From: Tannerella forsythia | GTDB taxonomy: Bacteria > Bacteroidota > Bacteroidia > Bacteroidales > Tannerellaceae | NCBI RefSeq assembly: GCF_003860135.1 | Contig: NZ_RQYN01000028.1 | Span: forward strand, 1-41,335 | Direction: 5' to 3' | Length of the DNA: 41,335 nucleotides | Shown here: positions 24,011 through 33,056 of the stretch, in pieces | Numbering within the stretch: the stretch's first letter is position 1 | Layout: each line of letters starts with the position of its first letter | Program-made: the position numbers and the translations under genes | The notes under the pieces: model-generated | The model's input: the letters and a program-made list of their open reading frames with translations, nothing else | What the model was told of the DNA's origin: nothing | Database searches by the model: none

Positions 24011-27000
24011 ATGGCAAGAGAAAAGAAATTTTTGACATGTGACGGAAATCAGGCTGCGGCGCATATTTCATATATGTTTTCGGAAGTAGCTGCAATCTAT
24101 CCGATCACTCCTTCTTCGACCATGGCAGAATACGTAGACGAGTGGGCTGCCTCGGGACGGAAGAATATTTTCGGCGAACCGGTTCTGGTGCAGGAGATGC
24201 AATCGGAAGGCGGGGCTGCCGGTGCGGTGCACGGCTCGTTACAGGCCGGTGCCTTGACGACCACTTATACGGCTTCACAAGGTCTGTTGTTGATGATACC
24301 GAATATGTATAAGATTGCGGGCGAATTATTGCCTTGCGTATTTCATGTGTCGGCGCGTACCATCGCTTCTCATGCGCTTTCTATTTTCGGCGATCATCAG
24401 GACGTAATGGCGGCTCGTCAGACAGGATTTGCCATGCTGGCCGAAGGTTCCGTACAGGAAGTGATGGACTTGGCAGGCGTAGCCCATCTCGCGACACTTA
24501 AGTCACGTGTTCCTTTTGTCAACTTCTTTGACGGATTCCGTACGTCTCACGAAATCCAGAAGATCGAAATGCTTGAAGCGCAAGATCTGGCTCCTCTGAT
24601 CGATCAGAAAGCGCTCGCCGACTTCCGTGCCCGTGCACTGAGCCCGATGAAGCCCGTGGCACGCGGTATGGCCGAAAACCCCGACCATTTCTTCCAGCAT
24701 CGTGAGTCGTCTAATTCTTTCTATGATGCTGTGCCGGCGATCGTAGAAGAATATATGAACGAAATCAATAAGATTACCGGACGTCATTACGGATTGTTCA
24801 ATTATTATGGTGCTGAAGATGCAGATCGCGTAATCATCGCCATGGGATCGGTGACGGAAGCTGCGCGCGAAGCGATCGACTATCTGATGGCTAACGGCGA
24901 AAAAGTCGGTTTGGTATCCGTACATCTGTATCGTCCGTTCTCGGCCAAGCATTTTCTGGCAGCCGTACCTAAGACGGCTAAACGTATTGCCGTGCTCGAC
25001 CGTACGAAAGAGCCGGGAGCGAATGGCGAACCTTTGTACCTGGATGTGAAAGATTGTTTCTACGGGCAGGAAGATGCTCCGGTGATTGTGGGAGGACGTT
25101 ACGGATTGAGTTCGAAAGATACGACTCCGGCACAGATTCTGGCCGTATACGAAAATCTCGCTTTGCCGATGCCGAAGAATCGTTTCACCATTGGTATCGT
25201 AGACGATGTGACGTTTACTTCGCTTCCTCAGAAAGAAGAAATCGCGTTGGGCGGAGACGGAATGTTCGAAGCTAAATTTTACGGATTGGGAGCCGACGGA
25301 ACGGTGGGCGCCAACAAGAACTCGATCAAAATTATCGGTGACAATACAAATAAATACTGTCAGGCGTATTTCTCGTACGACTCGAAGAAGTCGGGAGGAT
25401 TTACCTGCTCGCACTTGCGTTTTGGCGATCATCCCATCCGTTCGACGTATCTGGTGAATACGCCTAACTTCGTGGCTTGCCATGTTCAGGTTTATCTGAA
25501 TATGTACGATGTGACGCGCGGACTTCAGAAGAACGGCTCGTTCCTGCTAAATACGATTTGGGAAGATGATGCACTTGTAAAACATCTCCCGAACAAGGTG
25601 AAAAGATATTTTGCGAAGAATAATATTACGGTTTATTATATCAATGCTACGCAGATTGCGAGAGAAATCGGGCTGCGTAACCGTACGAATACGATTCTCC
25701 AATCGGCTTTCTTCCGTATAACCAAGGTGATTCCGGTAGAACAAGCGGTTGACGAGATGAAGAAATTTATCGTCAAGTCATACGGTCATAAGGGCGAAGA
25801 TGTGGTGAACAAGAACTATGCGGCCGTCGATCGCGGTGGGGAATATCATCAGCTGGCGGTAGATCCGGCGTGGGCGAATCTTCCCGATGACGAAAAGGAG
25901 GAAAACAACGATCCGGCATTCATCAACGAAGTCGTTCGTCCCATCAATGCGCAGGATGGCGATTTGCTGCCCGTATCGGCTTTCAAAGGACGTGAGGACG
26001 GAACGTGGGATCAAGGTACGGCCTATTACGAGAAGCGTGGTGTGGCGCCTTTTGTGCCCGAATGGAATTCGGAGAACTGTATTCAGTGTAACAAATGTGC
26101 GTATGTTTGTCCGCATGCCTCAATACGTCCGTTCGTACTCGATGAGGAGGAGCAGAAAGGGGCTAATTTTGAGCAGTTGAAAGCTGTCGGTAAAATGTTT
26201 GACGGAATGACCTTCCGCATACAGGTCGATGTGCTCGACTGTCTGGGTTGCGGTAACTGTGCCGATGTATGTCCGGGCAAGAAAGGTGAAAAAGCATTGA
26301 CGATGAAACCGATTGAAAGCCAGTTGCCACAGGCTGAAAACTGGACGTATTGTGCTGACAAGGTAAAGAGCAAGCAGCATTTGGTAGATGTTAAGGCGAA
26401 TGTAAAGAACTCGCAGTTTGCTACGCCGCTCTTTGAATTCTCGGGCGCATGTGCCGGTTGCGGTGAGACACCGTATGTGAAATTGATTACGCAGCTCTTT
26501 GGCGATCGCGAGATGGTTGCCAATGCCACGGGATGTTCGTCGATTTATTCCGGTTCCGTACCGTCGACACCTTACACGACGAATGAGAAGGGACACGGTC
26601 CTGCGTGGGCAAACTCGCTGTTCGAAGACTTCTGCGAGTTTGGTTTGGGTATGGAATTAGCCAACGAGCAGATGCGTGCACGCATTGTCCGTCTGTTTAC
26701 TCAGGCCATTGAGAGTGATCATACGCCCGCCGATGCCAAGGGATTGATGCAGGAGTGGATCGATCACATGCACGATGCCGACAAGACGAAAGAATTGGCT
26801 CCGCAGTTGGAAGCCGTGATCAACGGAGGAGCGGAAGCCGGTTGTCCGGTATGCAAAGAACTGCAAGGCCTCTCGAATTACCTGATCAAGCGTAGCCAGT
26901 GGATTATCGGTGGCGACGGTGCATCGTACGATATCGGTTACGGCGGTCTCGATCACGTGATCGCATCGGGTAAGGATGTGAATATCCTCGTGCTCGATAC

Positions 27001-27553
27001 AGAGGTATACTCCAATACGGGTGGTCAATCATCGAAAGCTACGCCGGTAGGGGCTATTGCCAAATTTGCCGCCTCCGGAAAACGCGTGCGTAAGAAAGAC
27101 CTCGGTCTGATGGCTACGACGTATGGGTTTGTTTATGTAGCTCAGATTGCCATGGGGGCCGATCAGGCGCAGACGTTGAAAGCGATCCGTGAAGCGGAAG
27201 CTTATCCCGGTCCGTCGCTGATCATTGCCTATGCTCCGTGTATCAGTCACGGTCTCCGTGCGGGTATGGGTAAGAGCCAGGAAGAAGAAGAGAGAGCTGT
27301 TGCTTGCGGTTACTGGCACTTGTGGCGTTACAACCCGCAATTGGAGGAAGAAGGCAAGAATCCGTTCCAGCTCGATAGTAAAGAGCCGAAATGGGAAGAT
27401 TTCCAAGACTTCCTGAAAGGTGAAGTGCGCTTCTCGTCGGTAGCCAAGCAGTATCCGAAAGAAGCTGCCGAGTTGTTTGCCGCAGCCGAAGAAAATGCGA
27501 AATGGCGTTATCGCAGCTATCAGCGTATGGCTGCCGAAGACTGGAGCAAGTAA
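24011..27553 (+). CDS. nifJ: Pyruvate:ferredoxin (flavodoxin) oxidoreductase
   Basis: This 1180-residue single-chain enzyme oxidatively decarboxylates pyruvate to acetyl-CoA and CO2, passing electrons to ferredoxin or flavodoxin, a key step in anaerobic energy metabolism. Domains are in the usual order: pyrimidine-binding N-terminal domain (AAIYPITPSSTMAEYVDEWA), gamma domain, two 4Fe-4S motifs (CIQCNKCAYVCPHA; CLGCGNCADVCPG), a proximal-cluster cysteine pair CAGCGE, and the thiamine-diphosphate site GDGASYDIGYGG with EVYSNTGGQSS. Nothing is missing. It has a terminator right after it. The presence of this oxygen-sensitive enzyme fits an obligate anaerobe. Confidence 0.97.
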   Translation: MAREKKFLTCDGNQAAAHISYMFSEVAAIYPITPSSTMAEYVDEWAASGRKNIFGEPVLVQEMQSEGGAAGAVHGSLQAGALTTTYTASQGLLLMIPNMYKIAGELLPCVFHVSARTIASHALSIFGDHQDVMAARQTGFAMLAEGSVQEVMDLAGVAHLATLKSRVPFVNFFDGFRTSHEIQKIEMLEAQDLAPLIDQKALADFRARALSPMKPVARGMAENPDHFFQHRESSNSFYDAVPAIVEEYMNEINKITGRHYGLFNYYGAEDADRVIIAMGSVTEAAREAIDYLMANGEKVGLVSVHLYRPFSAKHFLAAVPKTAKRIAVLDRTKEPGANGEPLYLDVKDCFYGQEDAPVIVGGRYGLSSKDTTPAQILAVYENLALPMPKNRFTIGIVDDVTFTSLPQKEEIALGGDGMFEAKFYGLGADGTVGANKNSIKIIGDNTNKYCQAYFSYDSKKSGGFTCSHLRFGDHPIRSTYLVNTPNFVACHVQVYLNMYDVTRGLQKNGSFLLNTIWEDDALVKHLPNKVKRYFAKNNITVYYINATQIAREIGLRNRTNTILQSAFFRITKVIPVEQAVDEMKKFIVKSYGHKGEDVVNKNYAAVDRGGEYHQLAVDPAWANLPDDEKEENNDPAFINEVVRPINAQDGDLLPVSAFKGREDGTWDQGTAYYEKRGVAPFVPEWNSENCIQCNKCAYVCPHASIRPFVLDEEEQKGANFEQLKAVGKMFDGMTFRIQVDVLDCLGCGNCADVCPGKKGEKALTMKPIESQLPQAENWTYCADKVKSKQHLVDVKANVKNSQFATPLFEFSGACAGCGETPYVKLITQLFGDREMVANATGCSSIYSGSVPSTPYTTNEKGHGPAWANSLFEDFCEFGLGMELANEQMRARIVRLFTQAIESDHTPADAKGLMQEWIDHMHDADKTKELAPQLEAVINGGAEAGCPVCKELQGLSNYLIKRSQWIIGGDGASYDIGYGGLDHVIASGKDVNILVLDTEVYSNTGGQSSKATPVGAIAKFAASGKRVRKKDLGLMATTYGFVYVAQIAMGADQAQTLKAIREAEAYPGPSLIIAYAPCISHGLRAGMGKSQEEEERAVACGYWHLWRYNPQLEEEGKNPFQLDSKEPKWEDFQDFLKGEVRFSSVAKQYPKEAAELFAAAEENAKWRYRSYQRMAAEDWSK

Positions 27554-27576
27554 GAATCCTGAATAAGATGTGATTG

Positions 27577-27617
27577 AAAAAGCGGAATCTCCTTAGCGGA
27601 GTGTTCCGCTTTTTTTT
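27577..27617 (+). terminator. Terminator after nifJ
   Basis: AAAAAGCGGAA (27577-27587) pairs with TTCCGCTTTTT (27604-27614), and the T run continues beyond. Confidence 0.85.
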
Positions 27618-27945
27618 GTTCTGTTCATTCAGACTGAATAGATTGAGGTCCTCGCGAAGTTCGTGTAAGTATAGATTCAATTAACAAATACAACGACAAG
27701 GGGCGTGTTATAAACTCAGGAGGTGTAAGGTGCAGATTTCCATAAAAAACAGAGCGGAGAGTTCGGGCGAGATACGGGTGGATGGGACGATATTATCCGG
27801 CATCGGCATAAGCTGAATTTTGGCGGCTGAATTCAAAGAAGAATATAAGTGCGCAAGGCGTTTTACAGCGCGAATAAACATCGTGTCGGTTGGAGTCAGA
27901 CCATGTGTACGGACTAAGGATTTTCCGTATGTTCCATAAATATTG
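27618..27945. other. Gene-free stretch upstream of lon
   Basis: No convincing reading frame, repeat or complete RNA gene is visible. Around 27880-27896 a segment GTCGGTTGGAGTCAGAC resembles a tRNA T-arm with three changes, but the other arms do not form. The lon promoter lies at the right edge. Confidence 0.5.
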
Positions 27946-27953
27946 TACCTTTG
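27946..27953 (+). promoter_or_regulatory. -7 box TACCTTTG of lon
   Basis: TACCTTTG, 21 bases before ATG 27975. An in-frame TTG at 27951 overlaps it and is therefore rejected as start. No obvious heat-shock element is seen. Confidence 0.6.
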
Positions 27954-27974
27954 CGCGGTTTAATTGCAGCCGGA

Positions 27975-30443
27975 ATGAATAAAAAGAATAAAGAGACATT
28001 ATATTTGCGGGAAGCTTTCAGTGAGATAGACGATTCGGTGGGAATCGTGATGCCCATCCTGATGGAATGCGACAAGGACGAAGATTTTTCAGAAGGGATC
28101 GATAAGGTCGGTGAAAGTTTACCGATTCTCTCGTTGCGGAACATGGTACTGTTTCCGGGCGTGGCTATGCCTGTCATCGTCGGGCGGGCCAAGTCCATGC
28201 GTCTGATTCGGGAAGCCTCGCATAAAAAGATAATGATCGGGGTGCTGTGTCAGAAAGAGACGGAAGTGGAAGATCCCGGCTTCGATGACTTGTACACCAT
28301 TGGTGTCGTGGCTGAAATACTGCGCGTACTGGAAATGCCGGACGGTTCGACAACGGCTATCTTGCAAGGCCGCAAACGTTTTCAGTTGCATGAGCTGACT
28401 GAAACGGAGCCTTACCTGACCGGGCGCGTCTCTCTGTTGGAAGATACGCATCCGAAAAAGAGCGACCGCGAGTTCGAGGCGCTCATTTCGACCATCAAAG
28501 ACCTTACGGTAAAGATGCTGACAGCCTCCGGCGAGCCTCCCCGCGACTTGATCTATTCTATTCGCAACAATCAGAACGCGATGTATCTGATCAGTTTCGC
28601 ATGCTGCAATATCCTTTCACATTCGCCCGAAAAACAGGAACTCTTGGCGATCAACGATCTGAAAGACCGGGCGTACCGACTGCTGTTTATTCTCAACCGT
28701 GAGTATCAATTGATCGAGCTGAAAGCATCGATTCAGATGAAGACTCACGAAGACATCAACAAACAGCAAAAAGAATATTTCCTCCAGCAACAGATCAAAG
28801 CCATTCAGGAAGAGTTGGGTGGAAATATGAATGATATCGAGATCAAAGAGCTGCGTGAAAAGGCGAAAAGTAAAAAGTGGCCGAAGGAAGTCGGCGAAAT
28901 CTTCGAGAAAGAAGTCGCCAAGCTCGAACGTGTTCATCCGCAATCGCCCGATTATTCGATACAGTCGCAGTACGTGCAGACCATCATCAGTCTGCCGTGG
29001 GGGGAATACAGCAAAGATAATTTTAACTTGCCGCATGCACAGAGGGTCTTAGACCGTGATCATTACGGCATGGAGAAAGTCAAAGAGCGTATTATCGAAC
29101 ATCTGGCTGTGCTGAAGCTCAAGAAAGATTTACGTTCGCCGATTCTGTGCCTCTACGGGCCTCCGGGAGTCGGTAAGACGTCGCTCGGTAAGTCGGTGGC
29201 TGAAGCGCTGGGGCGGAAATATGTCCGCATCTCGTTAGGCGGTCTGCACGATGAAGCCGAAATTCGCGGACATCGTCGTACGTATATCGGCGCGATGGTG
29301 GGGCGAATCATTCAGAATCTGCAAAAGGCGGGGACATCGAATCCGGTGTTTGTGCTCGACGAGATCGATAAGGTAGGTAACGACTTCAAAGGCGATCCCG
29401 CTTCGGCGTTGCTCGAAGTATTGGACCCCGAGCAGAACACGACGTTCCACGATAACTATCTCGATATCGACTACGACCTGAGTAAGATTCTGTTCGTCGC
29501 GACGGCCAATAACCTGAATACGATTTCGCAGCCGTTGCTCGACCGTATGGAACTGATCGAAGTGAGCGGATACATTCTGGAAGAAAAGATCGAGATTGCC
29601 GTGCGTCACCTGATTCCGAAACAGATGGAACTGCATGGGATTCCGAAGCAAACGGTCAAATTTCATCGTCACGCCGTGCGGGCGATAATCGAGTCGTACA
29701 CACGCGAGAGCGGTGTGCGTGAGCTGGAGAAGAAAATCGCCAAGATCATGCGACGCATCGCACGCAAAATTGCTTCGGACGAGGAAGTACGCCCGATGAT
29801 CAAGGCGGAAGACCTTAAAGATTATCTTGGCGCTGTAGAATATACGCGCGACAAGTATCAGGGCAACGAGTACGCCGGTGTAGTGACGGGGCTGGCATGG
29901 ACGGCTGTGGGCGGAGAGATTCTCTTTGTAGAGTCGAGCCTGAGTCGCGGCAAAGGGTCGAAGCTCACTATCACGGGCAATCTGGGCGATGTGATGAAGG
30001 AGTCTGCCATGCTTGCGCTCGAATATGTGCATTCGCATGCCGGACAGTTTGGCATCGACGAAGAACTGTTTGAAAACTGGAACGTACATATCCATGTGCC
30101 TGAGGGAGCCATTCCCAAAGACGGTCCGAGCGCCGGCATTACGATGGTGACATCGCTCGTCTCCATCTTTACGCAGCGCAAGGTGAAAAGTAATCTGGCC
30201 ATGACGGGCGAGATCACGCTGCGCGGCAAGGTGCTTCCCGTGGGCGGCATCAAGGAGAAGATTCTCGCGGCTAAGCGTGCGGGGATCAAAGAGATTATTC
30301 TTTGTGCCGAGAACCGGAAAGATGTGGAAGAAATCAACGCGACGTATCTGGCGGGGCTGACGTTCCATTATGTCGACGACATCACGCAGGTACTCGACCT
30401 CGCTTTGTTACGCGAGAAAGTGAAAAACCCGCTCTTCGGGTAA
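27975..30443 (+). CDS. lon: ATP-dependent protease Lon (LonA type)
   Basis: Lon degrades damaged and regulatory proteins in the cytoplasm. The protein has an N-terminal substrate-binding LON domain (LPILSLRNMVLFPGVAMPVI) and a helical linker. The AAA+ module has Walker A GPPGVGKTS (about 395-403) and Walker B VFVLDEIDKV (about 457). The C-terminal protease domain has the catalytic dyad Ser in PKDGPSAGITM (S719) and Lys in GGIKEK (K760). Its 822 residues are normal for Bacteroidetes Lon. ATG 27975 is chosen because the -7 box overlaps the only upstream start. The gene converges on dnaX, with two hairpins between them. Confidence 0.97.
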   Translation: MNKKNKETLYLREAFSEIDDSVGIVMPILMECDKDEDFSEGIDKVGESLPILSLRNMVLFPGVAMPVIVGRAKSMRLIREASHKKIMIGVLCQKETEVEDPGFDDLYTIGVVAEILRVLEMPDGSTTAILQGRKRFQLHELTETEPYLTGRVSLLEDTHPKKSDREFEALISTIKDLTVKMLTASGEPPRDLIYSIRNNQNAMYLISFACCNILSHSPEKQELLAINDLKDRAYRLLFILNREYQLIELKASIQMKTHEDINKQQKEYFLQQQIKAIQEELGGNMNDIEIKELREKAKSKKWPKEVGEIFEKEVAKLERVHPQSPDYSIQSQYVQTIISLPWGEYSKDNFNLPHAQRVLDRDHYGMEKVKERIIEHLAVLKLKKDLRSPILCLYGPPGVGKTSLGKSVAEALGRKYVRISLGGLHDEAEIRGHRRTYIGAMVGRIIQNLQKAGTSNPVFVLDEIDKVGNDFKGDPASALLEVLDPEQNTTFHDNYLDIDYDLSKILFVATANNLNTISQPLLDRMELIEVSGYILEEKIEIAVRHLIPKQMELHGIPKQTVKFHRHAVRAIIESYTRESGVRELEKKIAKIMRRIARKIASDEEVRPMIKAEDLKDYLGAVEYTRDKYQGNEYAGVVTGLAWTAVGGEILFVESSLSRGKGSKLTITGNLGDVMKESAMLALEYVHSHAGQFGIDEELFENWNVHIHVPEGAIPKDGPSAGITMVTSLVSIFTQRKVKSNLAMTGEITLRGKVLPVGGIKEKILAAKRAGIKEIILCAENRKDVEEINATYLAGLTFHYVDDITQVLDLALLREKVKNPLFG

Positions 30444-30452
30444 GCGGGTTTT
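30424..30452 (+). terminator. Terminator of lon, overlapping its stop codon
   Basis: AAAACCCGCT (30424-30433) pairs with AGCGGGTTTT (30443-30452); the loop contains most of the TAA stop codon. Confidence 0.7.
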
Positions 30453-30458
30453 CGGAAT

Positions 30459-30492
30459 ACGGCGTTCCGACAACAGAAGCGCGGAACGCCGT
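30459..30492 (-). terminator. Hairpin between lon and dnaX
   Basis: ACGGCGTTCCG (30459-30469) pairs exactly with CGGAACGCCGT (30482-30492). It touches the dnaX stop codon and probably ends the dnaX transcript, though the T tract is weak on that strand. Confidence 0.55.
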
Positions 30493-32230
30493 CAGTCGAA
30501 CATCAAATTGAATTCGTCTTTTAATTTCGACAGCAGCGGATTGATCTCATTCAGCAGCTCGAACTTTTCTTTCGACGTGTAGGCCAGCCTTTTTTCGTTC
30601 GCTTCGTCGATGCGTATCGTTAACTGAATCTTCCCGTTCTTCAACTGTGTGCGGAGCGTTTGCAGGATAGAAGCATTGTGATGGAGCAGTTCTTCCTGCT
30701 GTCCGGGGTTATGTACGACGACCTCGAACAAAAAATCTTCTTTCAGTACGGGCTGACAGTTGATCATCGTATTTTTCAGATGTACCTTTTTCTCTATCGT
30801 TGCGGCATACGCATTCCAGCAACGAATCAGTTCCTCTTCGGTGAACGGATTCGTTTCCTGCGAAGCTTCTTCGATATGATACGTAACTTGTTTTTTGTTG
30901 TTCGTTTGTAAAAGATCGGTCAGAGAGGTGCTTGTGGGACGCCGGCTAATCGGTTTCTGCGGCGTTTGAACAGTGCCGGACGTATTTGTCGCGGCAGGCG
31001 TCGGCGTCTGTTTCGCAGGCGGTATGGAGGAGTTGGCGTTACGAGGCGTATCGGATGCGGGTAAACCTTCAATAGCCCGAAGCAGTCGCAGCCTCAGTCG
31101 CTTTTTTTTTTAGCGTCGGCGATCGTAGCAGGGCCGGCTTCCCGGAGTTGACAGAGCTGAACGAACGTCAGTTCGAGCAAGAGCCGCTTGTTTCGGCTTT
31201 CACGGTAGTGCAGGTCGCACTCATTAGCCAGTTCGATCGCTTGATACAGCAGCCAGTCGGGACATTGCCGGGCTGTTTCGCGGTATCGGTCGCGGATCGA
31301 TGCGCCGATTTCGAAAAGCACGATCGTGCTTTCGTCTTTGCAGACCAGCAGGTCGCGGAAGTGCGAGGCCAGTCCGGTGATGATATGCTGTCCGTCGAAC
31401 CCTTTCTCCAGAATTTCGTTCAGGATGAGAAGGCTTGTCCGTATGTCTCCTTCCAGAACGGTGTCCGTAATGCGGAAATAATATTCGTAGTCCAGTACAT
31501 TGAGATTCTCGATCACGGCTTTGTAGGTGACGTTTCCGCCCGTATAGCTGACCACCTGATCGAAGATCGACAAGGCGTCGCGCATCCCTCCGTCGGCTTT
31601 TTGCGCGATGACGTTCAGCGCTTCGGGTTCGGCTTTCACCCCTTCCTCGCCGGCTACATATTGCAAATGTTCTACGGCGTCGACGACCGAGATGCGTGAG
31701 AAATCATACACCTGACAGCGCGACAGAATCGTCGGCAGAATTTTATGCTTCTCCGTCGTCGCCAGAATAAAAATCGCGTAATGAGGCGGCTCTTCGAGTG
31801 TTTTGAGAAAAGCGTTAAAAGCGGCCTGACTGAGCATGTGTACCTCGTCGATGATATAGACCTTGTATTTCCCCACTTGCGGCGGGATGCGTACCTGCTC
31901 GATCAGCGAGCGGATGTCATCGACCGAATTGTTCGAGGCCGCGTCCAATTCATGGATATTCAGCGACCGTTGTTCGTTAAACGACCGGCACGACTCGCAC
32001 TCGTTACATGCCTCGCCCGCGGGTGTCAGGTTCATGCAGTTGATCGTCTTGGCGAAAATGCGCGCGCACGACGTTTTTCCCACCCCGCGAGGGCCGCAGA
32101 ACAGATAAGCATGTGCCAACTTATTACTCAGGATAGCATTCCGGAGCGTAGTGGTCAGAGATTTTTGCCCGACTACGCTGTTGAACGTCGACGGACGGTA
32201 CTTTCTGGCTGAAACGATATAATTTTCCAT
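30492..32230 (-). CDS. dnaX: DNA polymerase III tau subunit, full-length product via -1 shift at A10
   Basis: The zero frame from ATG 32230 stops at 31094-31096. If the reading frame moves back one base (or one extra A is transcribed) in the A10 run (plus-strand T run 31102-31111), translation continues as KKKRLRLRLLRAIEG. It then passes through a Pro/Thr-rich linker (PPAKQTPTPAATN), LTDLLQTNNKKQ and a C-terminal domain with FTEEELIRCWNAY, VVHNPGQQ and LLSKLKDEFNLMFD, to TGA 30492-30494. There is no stop anywhere in between. The combined product is about 579 residues, the size expected for a Bacteroidetes DnaX. A sequencing error in the homopolymer would give the same picture. Confidence 0.8.
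31094..32230 (-). CDS. dnaX: DNA polymerase III gamma-like product, zero-frame part of dnaX
   Basis: This zero-frame product of about 378 residues contains the complete clamp-loader ATPase part. It has RKYRPSTFNSVVGQ, Walker A GPRGVGKTS (residues 46-54), zinc-binding cysteines in CNECESC, Walker B VYIIDEVHML, and the SRC sensor in ATTEKHKILPTILSRC. The collar domain reaches about residue 365. It ends three residues after the lysines encoded by the A10 run (KKKSD). ENYIVSARKYRP fixes the start at ATG 32230. The in-frame start 45 bases earlier adds residues not typical of the family. A gamma form lacking the tau-specific tail is made this way in some bacteria. Confidence 0.9.
   Translation of the reverse strand: MENYIVSARKYRPSTFNSVVGQKSLTTTLRNAILSNKLAHAYLFCGPRGVGKTSCARIFAKTINCMNLTPAGEACNECESCRSFNEQRSLNIHELDAASNNSVDDIRSLIEQVRIPPQVGKYKVYIIDEVHMLSQAAFNAFLKTLEEPPHYAIFILATTEKHKILPTILSRCQVYDFSRISVVDAVEHLQYVAGEEGVKAEPEALNVIAQKADGGMRDALSIFDQVVSYTGGNVTYKAVIENLNVLDYEYYFRITDTVLEGDIRTSLLILNEILEKGFDGQHIITGLASHFRDLLVCKDESTIVLFEIGASIRDRYRETARQCPDWLLYQAIELANECDLHYRESRNKRLLLELTFVQLCQLREAGPATIADAKKKSD
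31102..31111 (-). promoter_or_regulatory. A10 slippery run in dnaX
   Basis: On the coding strand GCT is followed by ten A and then GCGACTGAGG. Only the frame one base back remains open beyond it, and the zero-frame stop TGA comes six bases after the run. A mono-A run of this length can support transcriptional slippage or ribosomal -1 shifting. I see no strong downstream stem-loop. Confidence 0.7.
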
Positions 32231-32322
32231 TTTCTTGTGTTGCCGGACAGCGATGGGGCGAGTATGTATGCACACCCCGAACGGTGTTTTGTATTTGCCG
32301 CGAAATCCGGTTTGTTTTCTTG

Positions 32323-32330
32323 CAAAGGTA
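32323..32330 (-). promoter_or_regulatory. -7 box TACCTTTG of dnaX
   Basis: The reverse complement reads TACCTTTG, about 92 bases before ATG 32230, leaving a fairly long leader. It is divergent from the DivIC/FtsB-like gene's box at 32345-32352. Confidence 0.45.
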
Positions 32331-32344
32331 TGGAATATTTTTCA

Positions 32345-32352
32345 TACTTTTG
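32345..32352 (+). promoter_or_regulatory. -7 box TACTTTTG of the DivIC/FtsB-like gene
   Basis: TACTTTTG matches TAnnTTTG, 19 bases before ATG 32372. Confidence 0.5.
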
Positions 32353-32371
32353 CACAAACTTCTCAACAGGT

Positions 32372-32674
32372 ATGCCCGAAAAAGAAAATTTCTATACGAA
32401 ATATCTCTCCAAGTTGAATCTGTACGTGATCGTGATTGCCGTATTCATGATCCTTACGTTTGTGGTGGGAGACAGTAACCTCTACGTACGCTATACGTAC
32501 GACGATAAAATCCGCAGCCTCGAACGTGAGATTAAGCATTACCGGAAAGAAATCGAGATGAATCGCCGGAAGCTCGAAGATATTCATACGAGCAAGGAGA
32601 GATTGGAACGGTATGCCCGTGAAGAGTTTTACATGAAACGGGAAAACGAAGATATTTTTATTATCCGAGACTGA
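32372..32674 (+). CDS. DivIC/FtsB-like septum formation protein
   Basis: The 100-residue protein has a short cytoplasmic N-terminus, one membrane helix (LYVIVIAVFMILTFVV) and a periplasmic coiled coil (about 45-85, IRSLEREIKHYRKEIEMNRR). The end is the conserved YAREEFYMKRENEDIFII, typical of DivIC/FtsB. These proteins form part of the FtsQLB-type division complex at the septum. The start MPEKENF is chosen because the promoter box lies upstream of it and inside any longer frame. The stop overlaps the next gene's start by one base (TGATG). Confidence 0.88.
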   Translation: MPEKENFYTKYLSKLNLYVIVIAVFMILTFVVGDSNLYVRYTYDDKIRSLEREIKHYRKEIEMNRRKLEDIHTSKERLERYAREEFYMKRENEDIFIIRD

Positions 32675-33000
32675 TGGATTTACGCGTACGCACATGGATT
32701 TATATGCTTTCGGGGGCGCTCGTGCTCGTCGGGGCATTGCTGTATATCACTCAATGGATTTATGCCCCCTGGCTTTTCGCGGTGGGGGCGGCCGGCGTCA
32801 CGGTCAGCTACTTGACCGCGCCACAGAACGAAACGGATTTTCGCCTGCGACGGTTGCACCGGCTGAATATGTTTGCCGGAATCGCGATGATCGTCGCGTC
32901 GGTGTTTATGTTCAAACAGCGTATGGAATGGGTGCCTTGCCTCTTGATTGCCGCGCTGATTCAACTGTATACTTCTTTCGTCGCGAAAGACCGAAAATAG
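32674..33000 (+). CDS. Small multi-pass membrane protein
   Basis: The 108-residue protein has about four hydrophobic segments (MLSGALVLVGALLYIT, LFAVGAAGVTVSYL, MFAGIAMIVASVFMF, WVPCLLIAALIQLY) separated by short basic loops such as RLRRLHR. It is translationally coupled to the DivIC/FtsB-like gene (TGATG). I do not recognise a named family. Similar small membrane proteins often follow this gene in Bacteroidales, so a role at the division site or envelope is possible but unproven. Confidence 0.75.
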   Translation: MDLRVRTWIYMLSGALVLVGALLYITQWIYAPWLFAVGAAGVTVSYLTAPQNETDFRLRRLHRLNMFAGIAMIVASVFMFKQRMEWVPCLLIAALIQLYTSFVAKDRK

Positions 33001-33056
33001 GCAACACGTCTTTTTGTCATTTTTCCGTCATTTCGTCAGAAAAAGGTTCGACGTCC

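Noticed and set aside
27841-27920. Possible tRNA gene upstream of lon (T-arm-like GTCGGTTGGAGTCAGAC)
   Set aside because: The arm differs from the tRNA consensus and no acceptor, D or anticodon stem of correct spacing could be formed around it. At most a remnant; tRNAscan-SE or Infernal would decide.
30492-30767. Separate small gene encoding a 91-residue protein downstream of dnaX
   Set aside because: Its frame is continuous with the tau frame back to the A10 run, and it has no promoter or ribosome binding site of its own, so it is the dnaX C-terminus.
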